The position numbers and the translations under genes were made by a program. Below the pieces are notes generated by a model. The model was not told where the DNA came from, ran no database searches, and saw only the letters and a program-made list of their open reading frames with translations. A stretch of DNA of 64,000 nt from NCBI RefSeq assembly GCF_003837865.1, contig NZ_RQIS01000006.1:63657-127656 (forward strand), in the 5' to 3' direction. Positions 27,047 through 35,834 of this stretch are shown here, piece after piece. Origin of the DNA: Paraburkholderia dinghuensis. Its GTDB lineage: Bacteria > Pseudomonadota > Gammaproteobacteria > Burkholderiales > Burkholderiaceae. The first letter of the stretch is position 1. Each line of letters starts with the position of its first letter.

Positions 27047-28255
27047 GACCTGATCTCCTGAGGCGGGAAGGTGAATGACGTAGTTCTTGACCTGTTGTTT
27101 CGTGGACGCAGGAACGTCGTAGAAACCGTGTTAGCCGACCGCGTGAGCATGCCCTTATACGTGGCAGGAGTAGCTCAAAATCCAAATACAGTGAATCCAG
27201 AAATGTGAACTGTCTCTCAATAGTAGTAGAGGGAATTCTGACTTCAAGGAGTTTACGTTATGCCACTCCCGTGACTATTTCACGTAATTGCTGTCCCCGA
27301 CCATACGCGAAACTTGTTTGGAAACACTGCGCAGTCGATGTTGAAGCGGATTGCATCGCCGTCCGCGACGGTCGGCGTATTCGCAATTCAGAAGGATCAA
27401 ACTGGCGACACCTGGAAGCAGGGATGGTGTTGGCCCACCAACTTACGTCTATAGAAACGGTTGATCGTAGATACGCTAACGTACGTGAATCCCCACCGGC
27501 GTTTCATGCTGCATAGCGAATGCAAGCCGCCGTCAAGTTCCCCCTACGTCGTTTGATATGGACCTGAATAGTCATCGCGTCAGCAGTGTCGACTGGAGTT
27601 CAGATCGGGTGCGGCTGCAAGCGCAGGACATTGCGGGCGGTATTTAACTGAACACATCAAAGCGATTGCGACAAAATCGTCACTAAAAAATAGAGCCAGA
27701 TTGTGGTGTTAAAGGGCATTCGGCAGATAGCTGATGAAAAGAATGCGGCGGCATTTATTCAAAGATCACAATCAGTTATCCGGTAGAAAAGTTCGTGTGA
27801 CCATTGGATGGCACGATTAAAGCATTTCCGCGAAGGCGGAGATCGTTGGCAAACAGGTTGGCTTACGCCGATTGGTCCGATGTCAACGATGCGCGCAGTC
27901 ACGGGCTTTTCCCAACGCATCATCAACACCCAGCGCAGCGTTTGCACGGGCCGTGCCTTTCATTTCCTCAATCTTCGTCGTACGACGCAGGTGGTGCCGT
28001 CAACACGGTGGTGAGGTTCATCGCGGCAATTCAGATCATCGTGCTTGACGTTGTCGTCGTGTTCGATACGGTCTGCGCGAATATTGAAGCTGCAACCGGC
28101 GAAGACGGCTTGATCGGGCAGGTGTCGGCAGCTAATGCTCGTGACCACTGTCGGCTCCGCAGCGGCCAACGCAAGATGCGAATTCAACCGGTCGATGCAA
28201 CACACGGCGCCCCGAGCACATCATCGCCGCGCGCTGCCTAACGCTACTAACGCCA
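27047..28255. other. 1.2-kb stretch with no gene I can support
   Basis: AT-richer than its surroundings. Frames at 27205-27516 (103 codons), 27804-28241 (145 codons) and 27759-27947 on the minus strand lack ribosome sites and recognisable domains, and overlap each other in a way typical of non-coding DNA. The 27280-27480 part could be a decayed gene, but I cannot name a family. Confidence 0.35.
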
Positions 28256-28537
28256 CTAACGCCAGCGCGGCGGCGGTCTCCAGCCGGGATGCGGAGCGTG
28301 CCGTGGGCCCGCAAATCGCGGCGGCTGATGCCAGGGAGAAAAGCCGTGCCGGGTATAAACAACAGGCGGCGGCCAGAAGGGTTGGGGACGCACGAAGACA
28401 ACCGGGGGCGGCGGCGCGTAAAACACCCCGGGAACACCAATGCCCACGTGGACGTTCACACGGGCTTGTGCCGTGTGCATGGCACACAGCACCACGAGAG
28501 CAGGGAGGAAGGCTGACCTCAACACGCGCTGATTCAT
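28256..28537 (-). CDS. Small secreted proline-rich protein
   Basis: A 93-residue protein: signal peptide MNQRVLRSAFLPALVVLCAMHTAQA, then a short Val/Gly stretch and a mature part rich in Pro, Arg, Trp and His (YAPPPPVVFVRP, WPPPVVYTRHGF, RPPPRWR). GGAGG lies seven bases before the ATG, which supports it as a real gene. Similar small PPP/H/W-rich secreted proteins are common in Burkholderiaceae and have no assigned function. It is followed upstream by a Spy/CpxP-like gene in the same orientation, 68 bases away, so the two may share a transcript. Confidence 0.65.
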   Translation of the reverse strand: MNQRVLRSAFLPALVVLCAMHTAQARVNVHVGIGVPGVFYAPPPPVVFVRPQPFWPPPVVYTRHGFSPWHQPPRFAGPRHAPHPGWRPPPRWR

Positions 28538-28605
28538 CGTCGTGCCTCCGTTTCAGGAGTCAGTGTCCGGTGCGTCGCGGGCTCCCTGCTGTACTGCGCG
28601 CGCGG

Positions 28606-29016
28606 TCATTTCGTGTGGCCCTCGACAGGGCGGAAAGAGGTGTCCGCGATCTTCTTCTGCGAATCGGGCATGTCGGCGTAAAGCTCGGAGAACGCGTCGA
28701 GCATCGCCTTGCTGCCCTCCGCATTCGCCTGGGCGATCGCGTTCCACGATTGCAGGTTTTCGACTGCCGTTGCCTTCATTGCGCCGTCATGTCGTTGCGT
28801 GAGCAGGTCATCGATGGTTTTCGCGTTGTTGCGCATGGTATCGGCCACTTTCGCCCACTTTGCCTCTTCGTCCGGCGTAATCTTGAGTTCGGAGTGCAGT
28901 TCCTTCACGCGGTCGTCGACGGTTTCCTCGTGCCGTGATGAAGGAGCTGAACCGCTTGTTTGTGCCCAGCACGTAGAAGCGCAGAGCAGGGTTAGCGCCA
29001 GCAGGACAGGTTTCAT
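28606..29016 (-). CDS. Spy/CpxP-type LTXXQ periplasmic protein
   Basis: A 136-residue periplasmic protein with signal peptide MKPVLLALTLLCASTCWAQ and a mature, all-helical, highly charged domain. The repeated LKITPDEEAKWAKVADTMR and MPDSQKKIADTSF segments are diverged copies of the LTxxQ motif of the Spy/CpxP/ZraP family, whose members are stress chaperones or metal-responsive modulators of two-component sensors. The linked small proteins at 28256 and 26720 suggest an envelope or metal-stress group. Its target is unknown. Confidence 0.72.
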   Translation of the reverse strand: MKPVLLALTLLCASTCWAQTSGSAPSSRHEETVDDRVKELHSELKITPDEEAKWAKVADTMRNNAKTIDDLLTQRHDGAMKATAVENLQSWNAIAQANAEGSKAMLDAFSELYADMPDSQKKIADTSFRPVEGHTK

Positions 29017-29327
29017 GTCAGTTCTCGCGATGCGCGGTCACCGGCGGTTGCCAGGAAGACTGGATGAACTTTTTTGATCATAGCAGCGAGAGAAAACAAA
29101 TCAATTTCGGTACCCTGTCTACAAGGTGTAATAGGGCAATATCGATCGAAACACTACATGTTACCAACGCGGACAATGCGATGAATTCGTCTCGTGGCCA
29201 ACCATTTTCAGTAGAAGGATGCTACGTGGCGATCTGACCGGTGTCGCGAAAGTAACCCTGTTACCGATTATTTCAGGCCGTCCGGAAGCAGTGGCGAATG
29301 CTCGTGCGCATAGCGCTGGACTTCAAA
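29017..29327. other. AT-rich divergent promoter region
   Basis: About 310 bases between the divergent Spy-like and hydrolase genes. The 29070-29180 part is clearly AT-rich and a likely site for both promoters. No dyad or known operator was evident. Confidence 0.4.
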
Positions 29328-30785
29328 ATGAAAACAAGTGTTTTCCGATGGATCAAGCGGCTCGCGATCGTCTTGCTTCTGGTAGTCGCGAGCATAGGCG
29401 GGGTGCGGATTCATGACGCTCAGCGCAAGCCGCCTTTGGGTCTGTGGCATACCTACGTCCCGGCGGAAATGCATGCTCGGGCGCTGGATCAGGCGACGTG
29501 GGACGATTACGTCGCCCATGAAAACCGCTTGTTCGATGAGGTCAGAAAAAACGTCTCCGATAAGTTGGTGCCGGGCGATCGCGTCGCCGCCAATCGCTAT
29601 TTCACCGGCAGCCCTGTTTTTCCGGGTCACTTAAAGACCGATTGGAACCGCTCATACACACTCGCCCCAGAAGGAACGCCGCGCGGGGTTGCGGTGATGA
29701 TTCACGGATTGACCGATTCGCCGTACAGCTTGCGACACATCGCGGCGCGCTATCAGCACGATGGTTTCTTCGTGGTGTCGATTCGTTTGCCGGGTCACGG
29801 GACGGTCCCTGCAAGTCTGACCGACGTGACCGCCAAGGACTGGGAGGCGGCCACGCGTCTCGCCGTACGAGAGGCCCGCCGCCGCGTGCCGGCACCTGCA
29901 CCATTGCATATCGTGGGCTATTCCAACGGAGGCGCACTGGCGCTTGAATACTCGCTCGAAGCTTTGAGAGATCCGCGCCTGGCGCGTGCAGACCGCCTCA
30001 TCCTGATTTCGCCGATGATAGGCATTACTCAATTCGCGCGCTTTGCGGGCCTGGCGGCGTTGCCAGCGATCCTGCCGGCTTTCGAAAAGGCAGCATGGCT
30101 CGATGTCATTCCGGAATTCAATCCGTTCAAGTACAACTCGTTTCCGGTGAATGGCGCGCGCCAGTCGTGGCGGGTGACTCAGGACGTTCAGCGGGAAATA
30201 GCTCAGGCGAACCGGCGCGGGCAGCTCGCGTCGCTGCCGCCCGTGCTTACCTTTCAGTCAGTGATCGATTTCACCGTTATCACAAGCGCGATAATCGATT
30301 CGTTATACGCACAACTGCCTGACAAAGGCAGCGAGCTTGTTCTCTTCGATATCAATCACACGACACAATTGAGCCCGCTCATGCGTGCATCGATACGCGA
30401 TGCGCTGCGCCGTCTCACTCCCGCGCCACCACTCCACTACCGTTTTACGGTCCTTACCAACGCGTCGTCTACGTCATCGCATGTGGTCGAGGAGTCGATG
30501 GCACCGAACTCGACGGTCACGACAATTAAACCCACCGGTCTCGATTATCCAGCGGATATCTATTCGCTGTCGCACGTGGCACTTCCGTTTCCGGAGACGG
30601 ATCCGCTGTACGGTCGAACGCCTGATCCGAACGACGATGTGGGTATTCAGCTTGGTGCGCAATCGATTCGGGGAGAGACCGGTGGCCTCGTTGTGGGTGC
30701 GGGGATGTTTACGCGCTTGTCGTGGAACCCGTTTTATCCGTATGTCGCGGTGCGTATCGATCAGTTGGCAGGCGTGACGCCTTGA
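29328..30785 (+). CDS. Membrane-anchored alpha/beta hydrolase (lysophospholipase-like)
   Basis: A 485-residue serine hydrolase with one N-terminal helix (residues about 8-24, IKRLAIVLLLVVASIGGV) and a periplasmic or membrane-attached catalytic domain. The oxyanion-hole segment is VMIHGLTDSPYSLRHIA, and the nucleophile elbow is GYSNGG with Ser. LPGHGT follows the first strand, as in monoglyceride lipases and lysophospholipases. The protein is longer than usual (about 300 residues), the extra part being a C-terminal region after 360 with a probable catalytic His in SLSHVALPF. ATG 29328 is preferred over 29298. It stands alone. Confidence 0.8.
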   Translation: MKTSVFRWIKRLAIVLLLVVASIGGVRIHDAQRKPPLGLWHTYVPAEMHARALDQATWDDYVAHENRLFDEVRKNVSDKLVPGDRVAANRYFTGSPVFPGHLKTDWNRSYTLAPEGTPRGVAVMIHGLTDSPYSLRHIAARYQHDGFFVVSIRLPGHGTVPASLTDVTAKDWEAATRLAVREARRRVPAPAPLHIVGYSNGGALALEYSLEALRDPRLARADRLILISPMIGITQFARFAGLAALPAILPAFEKAAWLDVIPEFNPFKYNSFPVNGARQSWRVTQDVQREIAQANRRGQLASLPPVLTFQSVIDFTVITSAIIDSLYAQLPDKGSELVLFDINHTTQLSPLMRASIRDALRRLTPAPPLHYRFTVLTNASSTSSHVVEESMAPNSTVTTIKPTGLDYPADIYSLSHVALPFPETDPLYGRTPDPNDDVGIQLGAQSIRGETGGLVVGAGMFTRLSWNPFYPYVAVRIDQLAGVTP

Positions 30786-30831
30786 TGGAAAGTCCGGAAT
30801 GTTGCGCCGGAGTCGTATGGCGTACCGTGAA

Positions 30832-31800
30832 CTAACTTGCCGCGAAGCAGCCCGTACCCGTTGTCCTCAGTTCTTCGCCCTCGCGCATGATAAAGAGCGC
30901 GTCGAGTTGCTTGTCTCGGGCAAACTGCACGCCCTTGTCTTCACCAAGGACCATGAGCGCTGTTGCGTACGCGTCGGCGTCCATGCACGTACGCGCGAGG
31001 ACTGTCGCAGACGCTATCCCGCCTTGCAGCGGTGTACCTGTGCGCGGGTTCACCGTATGGTGGATACGCTTTCCTTCAAGGTCCTTCCAGTGCCGGTAAT
31101 CACCTGAGGTCGCGATTGCGACGTCAGTGAGTTCCAGCACGGCCATCGCTTCCCTGTGCATAGATTCGGGTCGTTCGATGGCGACCGCCCACATTGCATT
31201 CAACGGCTTCATGCCCTTTGCCCGCATCTCGCCATCGATCCCGACGAGCCAGTTGCCAATGCCGTGACGATCCATCACCCGACCGAGTTCGTCGACCGCG
31301 AAGCCTTTCGCGATGCCGCACAGGTCGAGCGTCATGCTCGCGTGCTTGCGAGCGCGGCGCGCGTTTGCGTCCACTTCGAGCCATTCGTCGGCGGGGCGAA
31401 GCGGGCGTGGTGCCGCTCGATTCGGGCATGCCGTCCGATCGCGAGTCCCAGGACCAAACCCCCACGCATCGACCACATCGCCAATGCCGATGTTAAAGGC
31501 GTTGCCCGTCTCGTGGCCGATTTCGATTCCACGGATCAGCACGCGCGCGAGGTTTCCGGATATCGGCACCCAATGGCCGGGGGCAGCCTGGTTCAGGCGC
31601 GTAAGATTCGATGCGTCTTTCCAGTTCGACATTTCGTCGTCTACGCTTTTCACGGCCAGGTCGAGGTCGGTGCGCAGCGAAACGAGGTCCGTCTTCGCAG
31701 GCGCGTAACACTGCGCGCTGTAACGTGTCGCCATGGTAGCGCCGCTGAATACATGCCGGTCCAGGTCGCACGCACCTGATGAGTCAATAGACGTCTTCAA
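30832..31800 (-). CDS. apbE: FAD:protein FMN transferase
   Basis: Mg2+-dependent enzyme that attaches FMN from FAD to a Thr or Ser in a DGxTGAT/S-type motif of target proteins. The 322-residue protein has the family features: FSGATMATRY at the N-terminus, DLCGIAKGFAVDELGRVM, GNWLVGIDGEMRAKG, TSGDYRHW, HHTVNPRTG and the metal-site segment MDADAYATALMVLG. The start is TTG at 31800, with GAGGA eight bases upstream; the first ATG (31734) would remove the conserved FSGAT strand. No signal peptide or lipobox is visible. It overlaps the PepSY-reductase gene by 17 bases, and a DUF2271 gene upstream encodes its likely substrate. Confidence 0.92.
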   Translation of the reverse strand: MKTSIDSSGACDLDRHVFSGATMATRYSAQCYAPAKTDLVSLRTDLDLAVKSVDDEMSNWKDASNLTRLNQAAPGHWVPISGNLARVLIRGIEIGHETGNAFNIGIGDVVDAWGFGPGTRDRTACPNRAAPRPLRPADEWLEVDANARRARKHASMTLDLCGIAKGFAVDELGRVMDRHGIGNWLVGIDGEMRAKGMKPLNAMWAVAIERPESMHREAMAVLELTDVAIATSGDYRHWKDLEGKRIHHTVNPRTGTPLQGGIASATVLARTCMDADAYATALMVLGEDKGVQFARDKQLDALFIMREGEELRTTGTGCFAAS

Positions 31801-33997
31801 CGTAGCTTCCTCGCAGTTTCATCTCGCTTACGGTTACGCCGGAGCCCGCCAGAATGCGTTCCCACGCATTCGCGACCCCTTTGGCCATGTCGCGGCCGCC
31901 GCACACCATCACATGCGCGCCTTTCGCCACGAGTTCGCTCAATTTCGCCGAATCGGCAAGAAGCCGCTCCTGCACGTAGGTCTTTTCGGAAGGGCTCGAC
32001 AACGCCGTCGTCAACGCGGTCAGTCGATCGGCGGTTACGAGGCGCTGCAATTCATTTTCATAAAGGAACGTTCCGTCGCTGCTTCGCGCACCGAAATACA
32101 GATGCATAGGGCGACGCGCCTCGTTCTGCCGGATGAACCCCACCAGGGGGCCGATGCCTGTGCCCGCGCCAATCAGAATGAGCGGGGTCGCACCAGTGTC
32201 CGGTTTGAAGTGCTCGTTTCTGCGAACGAAGACCGCAACCCGGTCGCCTGGCTCAAGGCTGGTTAGATACCCCGAGCACACGCCGTGCGGATGCTTGCGC
32301 ACGCAGAACTCGAGAATCCCGTCTCCCGAGGCGCTGGCCAGCGAATAGAATCTCGGAACCGTGTGCCCCGGCGGCACGACGCCAACCAGGTCGCCTGGCT
32401 CAAAGGGGGGCAGGCGCTGGCCGAACACCTTCTGCCATGGCGACCGCAGCTTCGGATCTGGCGCGAGACGCAACACGCAGGCGTGCCGGTCGGTGCCGAA
32501 TCCGTAATCATCGCGTTCGACAACTTCGAGAGAAATCGTTCGCGGAAGCGTTGGGCGGTATTGCGCGTCAAGTGTCACGCCGAGAACGGTGCCCAGTTGC
32601 GCCATCCACTGCGTGAAGGCGCTCTCGGACTGACGGTCGATCGTTCCCAATTCCAGCAGCGGCTGCAGACCTTTTACCAGTAGCGCGTCATGCACCTTTT
32701 GTGCGTAGCCGCAGAAACTCGAAAATTGCCGGTCGCCAAATCCGAGGACGGCGAATCGCGTGACAGCGTCGAAGCGCGAATGGGTGATGGCACGCATGAA
32801 CTGCGTTGCATTCGACGGCGCATCTCCGTCACCGTATGTCGAAGTCAGCACAATGAGGCGCGCGGCTCGACGATAGCCCGAACGTACTTCGTTCATCGAG
32901 GCGATGTTGACGCGAAAACCGGCACGGGTCAGTGCCTGATGAACGGCTGCAGCGAACGCCCAGGTCGCGTTGTTTTCGCTGCCAACAAGAATGATCGTGT
33001 CGGCTTCACGCGGACTCGCGTTGCCGGCGATTTTGGGCATTGCTCCACGACGCTTTGCCCACAACGCTACGCCCGTGACCGCGAGTGCCGGCACGCTGGC
33101 ACTGGCCAATCCGAGCACGAGCGCCAGCCACCAGAGCCCCCGGCCGGTGTGCAGCATGCGCACGGTCCCCTGGAAGCGCTGCCACGCGTCGTTGTTCTGC
33201 CAGGCGAGCCATGCTCCGGACGATGGATCGATATAGCCGGTGCCTTTTGTCGTGGTGACGGCATACACGTCTTCCGGACTGCCCGGCGCGGGCAACGTCA
33301 GTTCGCGCAACGCGCTCACATCGAGCGACTGAAGCGCGGCTACCTGTCCAACAGGAAGCGGCGCCAGCGTGCCTGCGGTGCTGGGGTAGGGGAGTTCGGC
33401 CGTGACCCGTTCGGGAATCCACCCGAAGGTCGTCAAAGACATCAACAGACCTGTCCCTGCCGAGAGCGCGAGTGCGAGCAGCGCCACGCGCGCGATTTCG
33501 TTATGCACGCGTTGCAGGCCGGTGCCTCGAATGCGATCGAACAGATGTTTCCATCCTCCCATGCGCCGTGCGAGCAACGCGACACCTGAAACGCACAGGA
33601 GCAGCATCAAACCCGCGGTGATACCCGTGGCGACACGCCCCGCATCACCGAGTAGCAGTTTGCGATGCAGGTTGGCGACCCATCGCATGACCGGCGATGG
33701 CGCATCCGGGCCGATGCTAGTACCAGTTGCCGGGTCGATCCGCAGGGCAGCATTGCCGTCGGGCGACGAAATAGAGGCAACGATCTCGCCCGAGGCTCTG
33801 CGCACGATCTTGTCCAGCCCGGGGTAGTGGGTTTGAACGCGAGCGATGAGCGTTGCAACATCCAGCGGCCCGGTCACGCGCGCGGCACCTGCCTGGTCGA
33901 GCGCCGGCTTGACCGATAACACGGCGCCGGAAAGCGCCACCACCATCAGCAAGAGTGCAGCGAATATCCCGGGAAGCGAGTGAAGCTTGCGCAGCAT
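31784..33997 (-). CDS. PepSY membrane protein fused to flavodoxin and NADPH-flavin reductase domains
   Basis: A roughly 737-residue fusion that should move electrons from cytosolic NADPH across or into the membrane. Residues 1 to about 370 form a PepSY-type membrane domain (MLRKLHSLPGIFAALLLMVV, helices near 130-160, 180-205 and 295-320). A flavodoxin-like domain follows (ILVGSENNATWAFAAA, TSTYGDGDAPSNA, GFGDRQFSSFCG), then a sulfite-reductase-type FAD/NADPH module with RFYSLASAS (FAD), GAGTGIGPLVGFI and VMVCGGRDMAKGV (NADPH), ending in an aromatic residue. GTG 34009 overlaps the DUF2271 stop and is an alternative start; ATG 33997 is preceded by GAGAG. It lies between DUF2271 and apbE genes. 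Confidence 0.85.
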   Translation of the reverse strand: MLRKLHSLPGIFAALLLMVVALSGAVLSVKPALDQAGAARVTGPLDVATLIARVQTHYPGLDKIVRRASGEIVASISSPDGNAALRIDPATGTSIGPDAPSPVMRWVANLHRKLLLGDAGRVATGITAGLMLLLCVSGVALLARRMGGWKHLFDRIRGTGLQRVHNEIARVALLALALSAGTGLLMSLTTFGWIPERVTAELPYPSTAGTLAPLPVGQVAALQSLDVSALRELTLPAPGSPEDVYAVTTTKGTGYIDPSSGAWLAWQNNDAWQRFQGTVRMLHTGRGLWWLALVLGLASASVPALAVTGVALWAKRRGAMPKIAGNASPREADTIILVGSENNATWAFAAAVHQALTRAGFRVNIASMNEVRSGYRRAARLIVLTSTYGDGDAPSNATQFMRAITHSRFDAVTRFAVLGFGDRQFSSFCGYAQKVHDALLVKGLQPLLELGTIDRQSESAFTQWMAQLGTVLGVTLDAQYRPTLPRTISLEVVERDDYGFGTDRHACVLRLAPDPKLRSPWQKVFGQRLPPFEPGDLVGVVPPGHTVPRFYSLASASGDGILEFCVRKHPHGVCSGYLTSLEPGDRVAVFVRRNEHFKPDTGATPLILIGAGTGIGPLVGFIRQNEARRPMHLYFGARSSDGTFLYENELQRLVTADRLTALTTALSSPSEKTYVQERLLADSAKLSELVAKGAHVMVCGGRDMAKGVANAWERILAGSGVTVSEMKLRGSYVEDVY

Positions 33998-34005
33998 GGC
34001 ATCTC

Positions 34006-34479
34006 TCACAACGTATAGCGAAACGACTTCACGAAGCCACGTCCCTTGAATGGCTTCGCCGTCCCGGACGTCGTCAGAGGAACGACAACTTCGGACGGGT
34101 TCTCGCTCATCTTCTCCGCAGCCGTGTCGATGTGCACCTCGTAGCCCGCATCGATCAGCGCATCGGCGATGTCCACCGTAACCCGCAGGGTTTTGCCGGC
34201 GCCGACGCTTGCTCCAGTGATGCCATCGACTTTGGCTCCGCCGCCTGACATTCGGTACCAGTCGCGCAAGTGTTTGTAGTACTTGGCCTTGTCACCCGCC
34301 ATCCATAGCGTGCCCTTGTAACGGCCTGCGCGATCCGTCACATACGTGACCACATAGGCACCGTCGCCGCCGTAATTGCTCAATTGGGTTTCAAATGTGA
34401 CCTGGCGCGCCGATGCCATCGAAGGCACGGCGAGCGCGGCAGCCAGCGCGGCCGCCGGGATGGCGTATTTCACTGTCAT
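34006..34479 (-). CDS. Secreted DUF2271 protein with an ApbE flavinylation motif
   Basis: A 157-residue protein with a Sec signal peptide (AIPAAALAAALAVPSMASA). The mature domain matches DUF2271 (YVVTYVTDRAGRYKGTLWM, YYKHLRDWYRMSG). Residues 85-91 read DGITGAS, which fits the D-x-x-[ST]-G-A-[TS] consensus for covalent FMN attachment by ApbE, with T88 as the acceptor. The apbE gene lies two genes downstream, and a PepSY-flavodoxin-reductase lies in between. It therefore looks like a periplasmic flavoprotein electron carrier. The first part of that is seen in the sequence; the electron-transfer role is inferred from families known to be flavinylated. Confidence 0.82.
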   Translation of the reverse strand: MTVKYAIPAAALAAALAVPSMASARQVTFETQLSNYGGDGAYVVTYVTDRAGRYKGTLWMAGDKAKYYKHLRDWYRMSGGGAKVDGITGASVGAGKTLRVTVDIADALIDAGYEVHIDTAAEKMSENPSEVVVPLTTSGTAKPFKGRGFVKSFRYTL

Positions 34480-34573
34480 GATCAGCCTCGTGGGTAGTGG
34501 CGATGGGTGTGGGGTGCCGGATCGCCGGGGCGAGCGGGACGCGATGGGGATGCCTTGGCGGCACCTGCCAGCG

Positions 34574-35032
34574 CTAGTTAATCTGGACCTGTGGCCTCGT
34601 TCCCGGGGTCAGCACGCCGCCTGCCGGTGCTGCGCCGCTGGCCCCGTCGCCGGCCGTGCTGCCCGGCGTGGCCGACTGAGCACCGCGCCCGCGTTCGGCA
34701 CCGTGCTCCCCTCGCCAGCGATGCCGGCCGTGCCCGTCATCGTCGTCACCGGACTTCATCCGCATGATTTCGAGCGTGCCGGGATTGACTTTGGCTTTGA
34801 AGCGACGACCGTCGCGATCGGTTCCACGGATCACATAGCAGCCGTCGTCCGTCTTGATCTTGTCGACGTTCCAGCCCTGCGATCTCGCAAGGGAATCGAG
34901 ATCCTTGACCGGCTTCCAGTTCGCGAGCGGCACGTTGCAGTGCTCGTCCGCCAGGGCAATTCGCGTACCCATGGCGGAAACTGCGACAATGGCTGCAATC
35001 GCGAGGGCATAGCGAAGCGGGCGAGGGGGCAT
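34574..35032 (-). CDS. Small secreted PepSY-like protein
   Basis: A 152-residue periplasmic protein starting at ATG 35032 (GGAG seven bases upstream). A signal peptide (PLRYALAIAAIVAVSAMGTRIALA) precedes a compact domain with WKPVKDLDSLARSQGWNVDKI, DGCYVIRGTDRDGRRFKAKV and NPGTLEIMRM, which is the PepSY_2 pattern of short sensor-like modules. A low-complexity Gly/Ala/Arg/His tail follows. It heads the minus-strand group DUF2271-PepSY-apbE and is divergent from a two-component system 139 bases away. It may modulate the membrane reductase or report on it. Confidence 0.72.
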   Translation of the reverse strand: MPPRPLRYALAIAAIVAVSAMGTRIALADEHCNVPLANWKPVKDLDSLARSQGWNVDKIKTDDGCYVIRGTDRDGRRFKAKVNPGTLEIMRMKSGDDDDGHGRHRWRGEHGAERGRGAQSATPGSTAGDGASGAAPAGGVLTPGTRPQVQIN

Positions 35033-35171
35033 GGTGAATCTCCGGTTCGTCGTGACAGGCTTCACGATGCCGCACCTGGCTGAAGCCAACCTTGCGAACG
35101 CGCGATTTTTTCTTAATCCCGGCGTAAGGTTCGCGTAGCAGAGTGCTGGATAAACATCATCGGGAAAACGC

Positions 35172-35834
35172 ATGAGAGTGCTGCTTGTCGAGGACGACCC
35201 CTTGCTCGGACAAGCCGTCAGAGATCAGATCACGCGTGACGGACATTCGACCGACTGTGTCGGCAGCCTTGGCGACGCGCGGCGCTACGAGCAGGCCGCC
35301 AACTACGATTTGATCCTGCTTGACCTGATGCTGCCCGACGGTAGGGGCATCGACTTTTTGCGGGAACTGCGCGCGCGTGGCTCGACGGTTGCCGTCATCA
35401 TCCTCACGGCGCTCGATCAGGTCACCAGCCGCATCGCAGGATTGAATGCCGGTGCGGACGACTACCTCGTCAAGCCCTTTGACCTCTCCGAACTCTCGGC
35501 GCGCGTGAACGCTGTTGCGCGCCGGTACAGCGGCAATCCGAATCCGCTCGTCACGTTGGGCGATCTCGAAATCGATCTCGCCGCCCACAGCATCAAGCGC
35601 GATGGCCAGGACATTTCGCTCACGGCAAGCGAATGGGCGCTGCTGGAAGCGCTCATCCAGCGGCAGGACAGCATTCTTTCGAAGGCGCAACTGGAGGAGC
35701 GTCTCTATTCGTTCAGCGACGAAATCGGCAGCAATACGATTGAAGTGCACATGAGCCGGCTGCGCAAGAAAATGGGCGCCGACCTGATCGAAACGATACG
35801 CGGCCTTGGCTACCGGCTGCGCAACGATCGATGA
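35172..35834 (+). CDS. OmpR/PhoB-family response regulator
   Basis: A 220-residue DNA-binding response regulator. The receiver domain has the acidic pocket VEDDP, the phosphoacceptor D51 in LLDLMLPDG and the conserved Lys in DDYLVKPF. The C-terminal winged helix (SIKRDGQDISLTASEWALLEAL, VEVHMSRLRKKMG-like region) binds DNA. It resembles the QseB/PmrA group. It overlaps its histidine kinase partner by four bases (ATGA) and is divergent from the PepSY/DUF2271/apbE genes, which are its most likely targets. Confidence 0.93.
   Translation: MRVLLVEDDPLLGQAVRDQITRDGHSTDCVGSLGDARRYEQAANYDLILLDLMLPDGRGIDFLRELRARGSTVAVIILTALDQVTSRIAGLNAGADDYLVKPFDLSELSARVNAVARRYSGNPNPLVTLGDLEIDLAAHSIKRDGQDISLTASEWALLEALIQRQDSILSKAQLEERLYSFSDEIGSNTIEVHMSRLRKKMGADLIETIRGLGYRLRNDR

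Noticed and set aside
27205..27516. A 103-codon frame in the 27-28 kb gap
   Set aside because: No ribosome site and no family recognised; considered as a decayed gene but not supportable.
27804..28241. A 145-codon frame overlapping several others
   Set aside because: Low-complexity composition, conflicting overlapping frames on both strands and no domain.
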